NCBI GenBank assembly: GCA_038058095.1
Contig: JBBUBW010000009.1
Span: 1-50,042 of the forward strand
Reading direction: 5' to 3'
Length of the DNA stretch: 50,042 nucleotides
DNA from: VMFW01 sp038058095
GTDB lineage: Bacteria; Patescibacteriota; Minisyncoccia; UBA6257; 2-01-FULL-56-20
Under the pieces are notes generated by a model. It searched no databases. It was not told where the DNA came from and worked only from the letters and a program-made list of their open reading frames with translations. Of the stretch, positions 24,467-32,397 are shown in pieces. A program made the translations under genes and the position numbers. Every line of letters starts with the position of its first letter. Position 1 is the stretch's first letter.

Positions 24467-26056
24467 TTAGCTTTCTAGTTCTTTCCAAATCGTGGGTATC
24501 ACCACGCAACTAGTACAATCACGTATCGGTTTCTTAGTGCTCCTCTCTACGTGATGGCAATTTTGGCATTCCCAATCTCTAACTTTATTACCTTTAAACA
24601 ACCCCGAACCTTCTTTCATTCCTTTATACGCCGCGCCGCCAAAAGTAACTTTCGCGCTATCTTTGCCGAATTGAGTTAAATCATTAAAAGTTTCATTAGG
24701 CAATATCTTTACCGATGCCCGATACGCCACTCTTTGCACCGGTGCGGTAAACTTTCTCCCAAACCTCCCAAGCGCTGCTCTTATCCCCGGCGCTGGGGGC
24801 CCCATTGTTGGAGGCGCCGGGGGTTTAGTCAAAAACCTAGCTATCCCCCCCCCAGTTTTCGCCCCCGCCCACTTCCTAGCACCCTTAGAAAAACCCTTCA
24901 TCGCTCCCATCCCCGCCTTTGCCCCAACAATACTTAACTGATTCGCCACATAAAGTCCTCCCATCGTAATCCCCACAATAATAATCATATTCATAAAACC
25001 CTGGATGGGTGCCGAAAGAGGGCTCCCTAGGAAACTAGAGATTCCGGCGAAAATGTTGTTTTTACCCGGACTGGAAAAGGCGGTCAAATCCATAGTCCCA
25101 CCTTGCCCCAAACTCATTTCTCTGCTGGTTAAAATCGCTAAATAAAGGAAGAAAACCACCAGTGGCGCGAAGAAGACCTGTTTCAAAAATTGGCTCCACC
25201 ATTTTGACCAATTAGAACTAAGTCCTGGGAAAATCCACAAAAGCCAGGCAAACGGCATAACAATCAAAAGGATGCCCAGAGCCACATACCGGTAGAGGAG
25301 CATAAATATAAACACCGCTAAAGTAATTACTATAGCCGCGAGCGAAAAAACCACAAAAGCCAAAGAAGCAATCGGTAGAAGTAACTTCCCTAGCCCTTCT
25401 CCGTTCGCCGCCGCAATTCCCGATAGCTTTTCCGTATCCTCGACGGTTAAACTATTCAGCCCATTTTCAAGCATAATTCCCTTTTGCGGGTTAAACGCCC
25501 CGGCTAGTCCGGAAGCGAAAGCGTTGAATTGCGAACCGCTTTCCGTCGGGTTCACTTGTCTTAAGAAGTAAAGCGTAAATTGGTCTGCGAAATTAATAAT
25601 TGCTCCCGCGAAAACCAAACTGAAATTTACCAAAAGCGCCGCCACCACCAGTTTCCAGAGAATCTGCTTAATGCCGTATCCCGACCAGCGCAAAATTGTG
25701 GCGATGGCGATTACTATTATCGCCGCCGTAAACCCTAAATTGGCGATTGAAAGCGCCACCGGAAATCCAAAATGAACCGGCGGCGAGTTTACTATCTGGG
25801 TGTTGATATTTAAGACTACCTCAATTAGCCACGCCTCAACCCCCACTACTAGTCCCATCACGCTGCTGACAATATAGGAAATTCCGAAAACAAGCTTCCC
25901 GACTACCGTATAAGCTAAATCGCTAAACCAACTGGATTGGGCGTGAGTTACCTGCGGCACAAGCAAAAGCGCCAAAACTAAAACTCCAAAAATCACTCGC
26001 CATTTCGTAGGAATTTTAATCAATCGGTCAATAATTTTTTCCTTCAAAAATTTCAT
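24467..26056 (-). CDS. VirB6/TrbL-like inner-membrane protein with zinc-ribbon tail
   Basis: 529 residues. A signal-like segment (21-40, ending T-H-A-Q) is followed by about six further membrane helices between residues 45 and 375, with the long loop between helices typical of VirB6/TrbL channels. After residue 390 the tail is basic and ends in C-Q-N-C-H-H followed 12 residues later by D-C-T-S-C. These two C-x-x-C pairs should bind one zinc ion, an addition not usual in VirB6. The protein would form the inner-membrane channel of the secretion system. Confidence 0.75.
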   Translation of the reverse strand: MKFLKEKIIDRLIKIPTKWRVIFGVLVLALLLVPQVTHAQSSWFSDLAYTVVGKLVFGISYIVSSVMGLVVGVEAWLIEVVLNINTQIVNSPPVHFGFPVALSIANLGFTAAIIVIAIATILRWSGYGIKQILWKLVVAALLVNFSLVFAGAIINFADQFTLYFLRQVNPTESGSQFNAFASGLAGAFNPQKGIMLENGLNSLTVEDTEKLSGIAAANGEGLGKLLLPIASLAFVVFSLAAIVITLAVFIFMLLYRYVALGILLIVMPFAWLLWIFPGLSSNWSKWWSQFLKQVFFAPLVVFFLYLAILTSREMSLGQGGTMDLTAFSSPGKNNIFAGISSFLGSPLSAPIQGFMNMIIIVGITMGGLYVANQLSIVGAKAGMGAMKGFSKGARKWAGAKTGGGIARFLTKPPAPPTMGPPAPGIRAALGRFGRKFTAPVQRVAYRASVKILPNETFNDLTQFGKDSAKVTFGGAAYKGMKEGSGLFKGNKVRDWECQNCHHVERSTKKPIRDCTSCVVIPTIWKELES

Positions 26057-26081
26057 TTCTCGAATAGGGCTTTAACTAAAT

Positions 26082-28559
26082 TTACCAAGGGCCATCACAC
26101 TTATTTTGCGGGTAACTTCTCAAAGGATTCCAGGGGATAGGATTCCCCCTACTATTGTAAATACTTTCATAATTGCCAAACGTCTTATCCAGCTCTCCAT
26201 TTCGAGTTCTAGCTGTGTCTATATTTAAAGTCAGCATCGTTAAATCAAAATCACTATCCAGATCTCGGGTCAGCTCGGCAAGTACCAAAGTATCAGTCGC
26301 CATGCTAACTTTCACTGCTAAATCAGCCAGCTTATCAAGAGAAGAACTCGCGTCGGCTCTTTCTTTAATTGAAGCAACATAACCGGCTTGGACGTTCGCC
26401 ATCGCCGTGTTTACAGCCAATAATTTGTCAGTCGTGAAGTTCGTATTTAGAGGATCAAAGTAAGAATGGCAAGAATTTAATACGTCAGAAATCACGCTAA
26501 TAGTTGCCGTCGCATTGTTTATATAATAATTATCGAATGTTATTAGCTGTCTATATAGAGTTTGGTATGACGAAATTGATATCAGTAACGTGCTACTGCT
26601 TAAAGCCGTGGTTGCGTACATCGCCGCAACGTCTTTAGCGCTTTTTACACAGTCCGAGTATTCAGTCGAAGAAGTGGCGTACATCGCACAAGTTTCTTTA
26701 ACGTAGTCGGCAGATGGAGGTTTCGTGGTAGTCGCTATAAAGCCCGGTTCTTCTCCTTCAGAATTCGTCGCTTTCTGGAAAACCTTCTGAATCAGCGAGT
26801 CAATAAAGGCTGTCGCTATTGTTATCATATCATTGGCATTTACTAGCCAGTCATCATGAAGCCCCGTGGCCTTAGCCAAAGTTTCACCCACTATCTTTCC
26901 TGGCGTGGTATCCTCCCATCCATCCTGAGGGCAGGTTTTGAAAGTATGGTCAGATTTTACTGGGCCTATATAGTCCATGCCGGCTTGTTTCGCGTAAGCT
27001 TTAGCATCAGCTACTAAATCAGGGCTGGTTCTAATATCCTCAAGGGAATAAGCATCTTCTAGATTTAATGGCGGATTCGTTGGGTTTTTACACACTCTCG
27101 TCGCTAAGAATCCTGCCGCATTCGCCACCCTTTGCCCTTGCGCCGCTTGCGCCCCTTGCGCTTTAGTGAGCGCGATATCGCTAAGCGTGATCATTACTCC
27201 GAAAGGATTATTTTGAGGGGTAATCACTTGAAAATAATCCTGCCACCCGCCCTTATCGAAACTCTTATAAAATTCTTTAACATTCTCCACCGCTTCAGTA
27301 AGAGTGCAGGTTGTCCGTTCGGTCATATCGGCTAATCTCGGGTTGGATGGACGCTTAAATGCCAGCGTAATAAATGGCTGAATTGAAGCGCAGACTTGAG
27401 GCAGGTGTTTATAAATCTCCGCGCCTATGGCGGCATCGAATGTCGATCTCGCTGTCCCGATTAAGTCTTGTGCAAATCTCGGTTGTCCTTTCCCCTTTAC
27501 CCAATTTTGCGTTGCATTAACTATTTGATTTATTAATTTTTTCTTCAACTTTTCTTTTATCACGCCTTGCACCCACTCCCAAATCTTTCTGGCTAAGTTA
27601 ACTGGATCTATGACAATATCTCCAAAGCCAAAAATACCGTAAGCTGTTTTTGGTAAGAATAAATCCTTTACCAAAGAAAACGGCCCCGAAATTTTATTAG
27701 CGCTTGATAACTTCCCGAGTGAGTTAGCTTTATTTAATTCGTTCCCAAAATTTCGTATCGCATCATTATAATCTTGCTCTTGCAGTTGAAGAACCAAGCT
27801 TGATTTCAGTGGGTCGTTCTCTTCCTGGCTAAGCTCCAAAGCTTGTTTTTGATAGAGAGTTAACTTGAGCAAACTTTTATGAAAGTTTGCGAGCGCCTCT
27901 GGCACTTCAAGGGCTTTGATTTTTAAAAAAGTTTGTTCTAGAACTAACGCTACCGAACTAATCGAAGTCGGAGTGGGATCGCTAGCTAAGACATCGGACA
28001 CCCCCGAGCGGACATAGTTCTCATCCAAAATAGAATTTAATTTATCAGTATAGTTTTTAATATCTTCCGGTCCATAATTTTTTAGTACATCGATGTCTTC
28101 GCTTTTTGCAATAAGTTCTGCTCTAGTGGCGTTTACTTGATTAGCAATTTCTTGAGTATTAGCAACACCCGCAGTATAACCTTCCGCATTTTTTGACACT
28201 TCATTCACTTGGGCGTTTATATCCGCTGAATTTTGGGGATCTAGTTGTATCATCCCCTCCGCTAGCTTCTGCCCAACATTTTCAGTTAAATTCGAAGGAT
28301 CGCTAACCGGCGGCAATAAATCGCCGTCAGTGTTCGCTTGAGCTAGCGAATTGGAAGATTCACTCCCCGGCACCGATTCCACGTAAGCCTGCCCGCCGAA
28401 TGCCGACTGATTTTGTCCCAAAGTACCGTTCCCTTCGCTCACCTCCATCTCCGACGGAGATAATTTTGAGCCGCCTGAATTTGATAAAAAGAAAGCCGCC
28501 GAGCTTGCGATAAATGCCACTGCCAAAAATCCCGTGATCAGCCGCTTAGGATCAACCAT
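26082..28559 (-). CDS. Very large secreted/membrane-anchored protein of the secretion cluster
   Basis: 825 residues. A single N-terminal hydrophobic helix (about 9-27) is followed by a long Ser/Asn/Gln-rich and helical body with many K/E/Q heptad-like stretches, and 10 or so cysteines in the second half (for example C-P-Q-D-G-W, C-A-M-Y-A-T). I recognise no domain. It is the first gene of the minus-strand cluster. Proteins of this size and topology begin many CPR type IV clusters, but a role in the extracellular part is inferred only from location. Confidence 0.55.
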   Translation of the reverse strand: MVDPKRLITGFLAVAFIASSAAFFLSNSGGSKLSPSEMEVSEGNGTLGQNQSAFGGQAYVESVPGSESSNSLAQANTDGDLLPPVSDPSNLTENVGQKLAEGMIQLDPQNSADINAQVNEVSKNAEGYTAGVANTQEIANQVNATRAELIAKSEDIDVLKNYGPEDIKNYTDKLNSILDENYVRSGVSDVLASDPTPTSISSVALVLEQTFLKIKALEVPEALANFHKSLLKLTLYQKQALELSQEENDPLKSSLVLQLQEQDYNDAIRNFGNELNKANSLGKLSSANKISGPFSLVKDLFLPKTAYGIFGFGDIVIDPVNLARKIWEWVQGVIKEKLKKKLINQIVNATQNWVKGKGQPRFAQDLIGTARSTFDAAIGAEIYKHLPQVCASIQPFITLAFKRPSNPRLADMTERTTCTLTEAVENVKEFYKSFDKGGWQDYFQVITPQNNPFGVMITLSDIALTKAQGAQAAQGQRVANAAGFLATRVCKNPTNPPLNLEDAYSLEDIRTSPDLVADAKAYAKQAGMDYIGPVKSDHTFKTCPQDGWEDTTPGKIVGETLAKATGLHDDWLVNANDMITIATAFIDSLIQKVFQKATNSEGEEPGFIATTTKPPSADYVKETCAMYATSSTEYSDCVKSAKDVAAMYATTALSSSTLLISISSYQTLYRQLITFDNYYINNATATISVISDVLNSCHSYFDPLNTNFTTDKLLAVNTAMANVQAGYVASIKERADASSSLDKLADLAVKVSMATDTLVLAELTRDLDSDFDLTMLTLNIDTARTRNGELDKTFGNYESIYNSRGNPIPWNPLRSYPQNKCDGPW

Positions 28560-28603
28560 TTACTATTATTATAGTCTCAAAAACCAATAAAGAAATCCCC
28601 AGC

Positions 28604-28660
28604 CCTAGAACTAATTGTGAAATATCTGCAACTCCTGAAATTACAGCCACCTCCTAGGGT
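28604..28660. repeat. GAACTAATTGTGAAATATC-type repeat, copy 2
   Basis: Bases 28610-28652 match 34459-34501 at 35 of 43 positions, and all eight differences are transitions. Here the closing right arm is degenerate. It lies between rsmA and the large secretion-cluster gene. The clear hairpin form is at 34452-34539. Confidence 0.6.
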
Positions 28661-28674
28661 GAAGTAGTAGGGGT

Positions 28675-29448
28675 TCACTCCAAGACCGTAGCCAATCTCA
28701 CAATTTCGTCTATTGATAAATTTTGCGGCCGGTCGCTCGGTTTCACTCCTTCTTTCTCTAAAACCTCTAAAATCTTTTCCCGAGTCCATCCATTTTCACC
28801 TTTGGCCACTAAATTATTCAAAATCGTTTTTCTTGGCTGTTGAAACAATATTCGGACCATTCTATAGTATTTTTTTTCATCAACCTCAAACCTACCACCT
28901 AAAACCTGCAACCTAATTACTGCCGAATCCACTTCCGGTGGGGGCGAAAAAAGTTTCGCCTGAAGATAGTCGACAATTTTTGGTTCCGCCCAAAACTGAA
29001 CCGATGCCGCAAGCCGGTTCATCTTCGGCGGCTCGGCCGTTATTCTAATCGCCACCTCTTTTTGGATCGTTAAAACACAAATTTCTGGTTTATTCTCAAG
29101 CTCACTAATTACTCGCAATAAATGTCCTGTTATATAGTAGGGGATATTGCCTACAATTTTATAAGTTTTTAACTTTTCTCTTTTAGTTTTTAGCTTTTCT
29201 AGGGCATCACCTTCAACAATTTCAACATTTTTATCTTCTCCAAATTTATTTCTTAATAATTCCACAAAATCTTTATCTCTCTCAATCGCAATTATTTTTA
29301 ACCCTTCTGCCTTTAGTTTTTCTGTCAGCTCTCCGTGCCCCGCGCCAATTTCAATCACCGTATCTCCCGGTTCCAAATTCAACGCTTCCGCAATTTTTAG
29401 AAGTGTCGTTCTATCTTTCAAAAAATGTTGCCCCAGTTTTCTTCTCAT
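28675..29448 (-). CDS. rsmA: 16S rRNA dimethyladenosine transferase RsmA (KsgA)
   Basis: 257 residues. It opens R-R-K-L-G-Q-H-F-L-K-D. The SAM-binding loop is V-I-E-I-G-A-G-H-G-E-L-T. The catalytic motif IV N-I-P-Y-Y-I-T near residue 102 and the C-terminal Q-P-R-K-T-I-L-N-N-L helix complete a normal RsmA. It dimethylates two adjacent adenines in helix 45 of 16S rRNA during late 30S assembly. The variable loop near residues 178-190 is encoded by an AACCTAAAACCT-type tract (28881-28918) like those in nearby gaps. Confidence 0.95.
   Translation of the reverse strand: MRRKLGQHFLKDRTTLLKIAEALNLEPGDTVIEIGAGHGELTEKLKAEGLKIIAIERDKDFVELLRNKFGEDKNVEIVEGDALEKLKTKREKLKTYKIVGNIPYYITGHLLRVISELENKPEICVLTIQKEVAIRITAEPPKMNRLAASVQFWAEPKIVDYLQAKLFSPPPEVDSAVIRLQVLGGRFEVDEKKYYRMVRILFQQPRKTILNNLVAKGENGWTREKILEVLEKEGVKPSDRPQNLSIDEIVRLATVLE
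28881..28918. repeat. AACCTAAAACCTGCAACC-type tract inside rsmA
   Basis: The same AACCT-based unit found in intergenic spaces here lies in frame within rsmA and encodes the residues R-L-Q-V-L-G-G-R-F-E-V. The loop length is normal for RsmA, so this may be replacement rather than net insertion. Confidence 0.5.
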
Positions 29449-29453
29449 CTTTA

Positions 29454-29488
29454 TCTATAACCTACAACCTAACACCTAGAACCTAGTC
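29454..29488. repeat. AACCTACAACCTAACACC-type short repeat
   Basis: CTATAACCTACAACC, AACACCTAGAACCTAG in tandem, filling the 34-bp gap between uvrD stop and rsmA start and overlapping the uvrD stop codon. Confidence 0.6.
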
Positions 29489-31357
29489 CAAAGTAATATA
29501 CCTCTCCTCGTCCTCCAATCCCATCCCTCCCGAAAACCTCATTAACTCCTGCGGAATTTCCGACAAAAATCTCGACGGCAAATCATAAAAAGATAAAAAC
29601 AATCTAGTTTTAGCTCTAGTCATCGCCACATACAAAAGCCTCCGCTCTTCCTCGAGTTCGTCCGTATTCCCCATCGCTCTGTGGTGCGGCAAAAGTCCCT
29701 CGGTCGCTCCCGCCACGAAAATATTTTCAAACTCCAACCCCTTCGCCAGATGCATTGTCATTAATTTCACCGAGAGGTTTTTATTTTCCTCCACATTATC
29801 CATTGCTTGGAGCAAACTCATTCTTTCCAAAAACTCATCCACTTTTTCAAAAGCCGAAGCAAAAGATAAAAGTTCCATAATATTTTCTCTCCGCTCTTCC
29901 GGGTTGGTAAAGTTTTTATCGAGGTATTCAAAATAATTCGCCACCTTCAAAAATCCTTCGATTATTTTGGTCGGCGTCCAATCGTTTTTTCCGGCCAATT
30001 CCTTCTCGAACCTTATAAAACCTGCCTTCCGGAGCAACTTCTCCAATCTTTCCCGGCTGATTTCGTCCGCCGGATTCGAAATATACCGCAACGCCGAAAC
30101 CACATCTTTTATTTCTCTTCTTTCGTAGAATTTTAATCCCCCGAAAATTTGGTAGGGAATTTCGTGCTCGATCAGCGCTTGCTCAATGGCTCGCGACTGC
30201 GCATTCGTCCGGTACAAAATTGCGATTTGTGAATCTCCAACTTCCGATTCTTCTTGTTTTTCGTTTTGTATTTTACACTTTTCACTTTTCGCTTTGAGCT
30301 TTCTAATCTCGCTCGCAATCCAATTCGCTTCTTCAATTTCATCTTGCGCTTCTTTCAAAACTATCTGCTCGCCTTCCGAATTATTTGTCCAAAGCGCGTC
30401 TTCTTTTAGCCCCGCCGGTTTTTTTAGATTATTTTTTATTAGCTCTGAAGCCGCCGCGATAATTTTTTGCGTTGAGCGGTAATTCTCCCCCAAAAAAATC
30501 AGCCGGCTCCCGGCCCAATCTCGTTCGAAGTTTAAAAATATTTCCAAGTTTGATCCGCGCCAGCTGTAAATAGTTTGATTATGATCTCCCACCACGCTCA
30601 AGTTTTTTTCTCGGTCCGCCAAAAGTTTCACCATTTCATACTGAACATCGTTGATGTCTTGATACTCGTCCACCAAAAAATGGGAAAATCTATTTTGATA
30701 TCTCGCGAGCACCTCCGGTTTTGTTTTAAAAATCAAAACCACTTTCTGAATCAAGTCGTCAAAATCAAAAGCGTTGTTTTGCATTAGTTTTTTTTCATAC
30801 TCCGCAAAACTCTGGCTCACCATCCAATCTTCTCTCCTCTCTATTTTCGCGGGTTTAGCCATTCCGTTTTTTATCGCCGAAATCTTAGAGGAGAGATCCG
30901 CCGGCTTCAGATCCTTTTCATTTGATTCCTTTATGATTTTTTTAATTAATTTAAAAGAGTCGTTGTCGTCGAAAATAGCAAAGTTCGGTTCTCGTCCCAA
31001 GAAATGCCCCGCCTCTCTTAAAATTCTCGCGCCCAAAGAATGAAACGTTCCGATGTAGGGTGAATTGTGTTTTAAGTTTCCTCCGGTTTGTAAGTTTGTC
31101 AGCTTGCCTACCCTCTCCAGCATTTCTTGAGCCGCTTTATTTGTAAAAGTTAAAGCGCAAATTTTACTGGGATGAACCCCCTCTTTGATTAAATAAGCTA
31201 TCCGCGTTGTTAAAGTTTTTGTTTTTCCAGTTCCTGCCCCCGCCACAATCAAAAGCGGTTCATTTGTAGCAAAAGCCGCCTCCTTTTGGGCTGGATTTAG
31301 TTCGGTTTTTGGCCATTCCGGCTTATCTATTTGTTTTTTAGCGCTTGGAATTCCCAT
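29483..31357 (-). CDS. UvrD/PcrA-type superfamily 1 DNA helicase
   Basis: 624 residues. Motif Q L-N-P-A-Q-K-E-A, Walker A G-A-G-T-G-K-T (near 40), motif II V-D-E-Y-Q-D-I-N-D, motif III Y-S-W-R-G-S, motif IV N-Y-R-S-T-Q-K-I and motif V/VI L-M-T-M-H-L-A-K-G-L-E-F and Y-V-A-M-T-R-A are all present. This is a 3'-5' helicase for repair and replication-conflict resolution. A charged Lys/Glu-rich stretch near residues 350-370 interrupts the usual link before A-I-L-Y-R-T-N-A-Q-S-R. A 134-bp structured element lies 22 bp upstream of the start. Confidence 0.93.
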   Translation of the reverse strand: MGIPSAKKQIDKPEWPKTELNPAQKEAAFATNEPLLIVAGAGTGKTKTLTTRIAYLIKEGVHPSKICALTFTNKAAQEMLERVGKLTNLQTGGNLKHNSPYIGTFHSLGARILREAGHFLGREPNFAIFDDNDSFKLIKKIIKESNEKDLKPADLSSKISAIKNGMAKPAKIERREDWMVSQSFAEYEKKLMQNNAFDFDDLIQKVVLIFKTKPEVLARYQNRFSHFLVDEYQDINDVQYEMVKLLADREKNLSVVGDHNQTIYSWRGSNLEIFLNFERDWAGSRLIFLGENYRSTQKIIAAASELIKNNLKKPAGLKEDALWTNNSEGEQIVLKEAQDEIEEANWIASEIRKLKAKSEKCKIQNEKQEESEVGDSQIAILYRTNAQSRAIEQALIEHEIPYQIFGGLKFYERREIKDVVSALRYISNPADEISRERLEKLLRKAGFIRFEKELAGKNDWTPTKIIEGFLKVANYFEYLDKNFTNPEERRENIMELLSFASAFEKVDEFLERMSLLQAMDNVEENKNLSVKLMTMHLAKGLEFENIFVAGATEGLLPHHRAMGNTDELEEERRLLYVAMTRAKTRLFLSFYDLPSRFLSEIPQELMRFSGGMGLEDEERYITLD

Positions 31358-31379
31358 TTGCTTACTGTTGCGTACATCC

Positions 31380-31513
31380 TGCCCCGTAGGGAACAGTGAA
31401 AATATAACCCTGCGATATTTTCACCTACTATATACGTCTATAACAGGGAAAGTTTTAGGTATTATCGCACATACCTAAAAATACACGAAAATACCCTTAT
31501 TCCCTATGGGGTA
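31380..31513. repeat. 134-bp stem-closed element, copy B (upstream of uvrD)
   Basis: Outer arms TGCCCCGTAGGGAA (31380-31393) and TTCCCTATGGGGTA (31500-31513) pair over 14 positions with two G-U pairs. It is the same size as copy A at 13340 and has the same orientation relative to the plus strand. Inside it a further inverted pair, TTTTAGGTATTAT... with ACATACCTAAAA, can form a second hairpin. It sits in the uvrD 5' region. The remaining 228 bp to 31741 are AT-rich and hold no gene that I can support. Confidence 0.6.
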
Positions 31514-31741
31514 TATAGGCCTAAGTCCATACTCGCCCCGTTAGATTCTGAGTAATTTAACTGTTGGCAAAATATAGCAGGAAACTAATATAAAACAACA
31601 GCTTCATTTTTTAAATAAGAATCTATTGGGGTTTACTAGCTTCTATCTTTCAAAAACATTCCTCCGTCGTATTAATAATAAGTTATTCCCCAAGATTTCC
31701 CCATTACTAATTTTAAAATGATATAAAATACGTAAGCTTCT

Positions 31742-32320
31742 ATGGATCTCCAACCTCTTCAAACCAACAAATATAGCGGGAAAACAAAGGCTTATTCCCT
31801 AAAAACCTACCATTCCTTAGTCAATTGGATAACTTCCGGGCTAACCCTTAGGGAATGGTATCTGCACGCCCAAACCTACGGCACCACCTCCTTCGTAACC
31901 AACCGACTTATTTTCAGTTGTATTCTCGGTTTGCTAGTACCTCTAGTTCTTATCGGCTCCATAAACGGGCGCCTAGAAGATAATCTCATTTATCTTCACA
32001 ATTTAGGCCGAGTGGGCATTATCCCCAACCGACAAATTGGAACCACTAACCTTCCTCCTATTTTCGCAGCCATCGCTGAATGCGAATCCGGCGGCTCTCA
32101 ATATGATTCTTATGGTCAAGTGGTAAGAGGGCGAGTAAATCATCACGATGTTGGCCTTTACCAAATTAACGAAGTCATCCACCAAAACGCCATCGCCCAA
32201 ACCGGAGTTGATATCTATAACGAAGAAGGGAATGCCCAGTTCGCTCGCTATCTTTATGAAGCCGAAGGGCTTTACCCTTGGCGATCTTCCCAATATTGCT
32301 GGTCTCGATATTTAAATTAA
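31742..32320 (+). CDS. Membrane-anchored lysozyme-like (transglycosylase-type) protein
   Basis: 192 residues. One membrane helix near 57-75 follows a 55-residue cytoplasmic part. The outside part carries A-I-A-E-C-E-S-G-G-S-Q-Y, the SLT/lysozyme-type motif with catalytic Glu, then H-H-D-V-G-L-Y-Q-I-N, A-Q-F-A-R-Y-L-Y and W-R-S-S-Q-Y-C-W, as in CPR lysozyme-like domains. It probably cuts peptidoglycan locally, for example to let the secretion apparatus pass the wall. It is transcribed alone on the plus strand; a TATAAA-like -10 lies at about 31721. Confidence 0.75.
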   Translation: MDLQPLQTNKYSGKTKAYSLKTYHSLVNWITSGLTLREWYLHAQTYGTTSFVTNRLIFSCILGLLVPLVLIGSINGRLEDNLIYLHNLGRVGIIPNRQIGTTNLPPIFAAIAECESGGSQYDSYGQVVRGRVNHHDVGLYQINEVIHQNAIAQTGVDIYNEEGNAQFARYLYEAEGLYPWRSSQYCWSRYLN

Positions 32321-32332
32321 AAAGCGAAAGAA

Positions 32333-32397
32333 CCCCGTACTAAAATTCGACTTTTTCAGAGCTGGCAGTTTACGCTGTCGAAGTTTTAGTATCGGGG
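32333..32397. terminator. Bidirectional hairpin between convergent genes
   Basis: CCCCGTACTAAAATTCGAC (32333-32351) pairs with 32377-32397 apart from two single-base bulges. It sits between the stop of the lysozyme-like gene and the comM stop. Its arms are related to the hairpins at 1518, 2224 and 34452. Confidence 0.55.
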
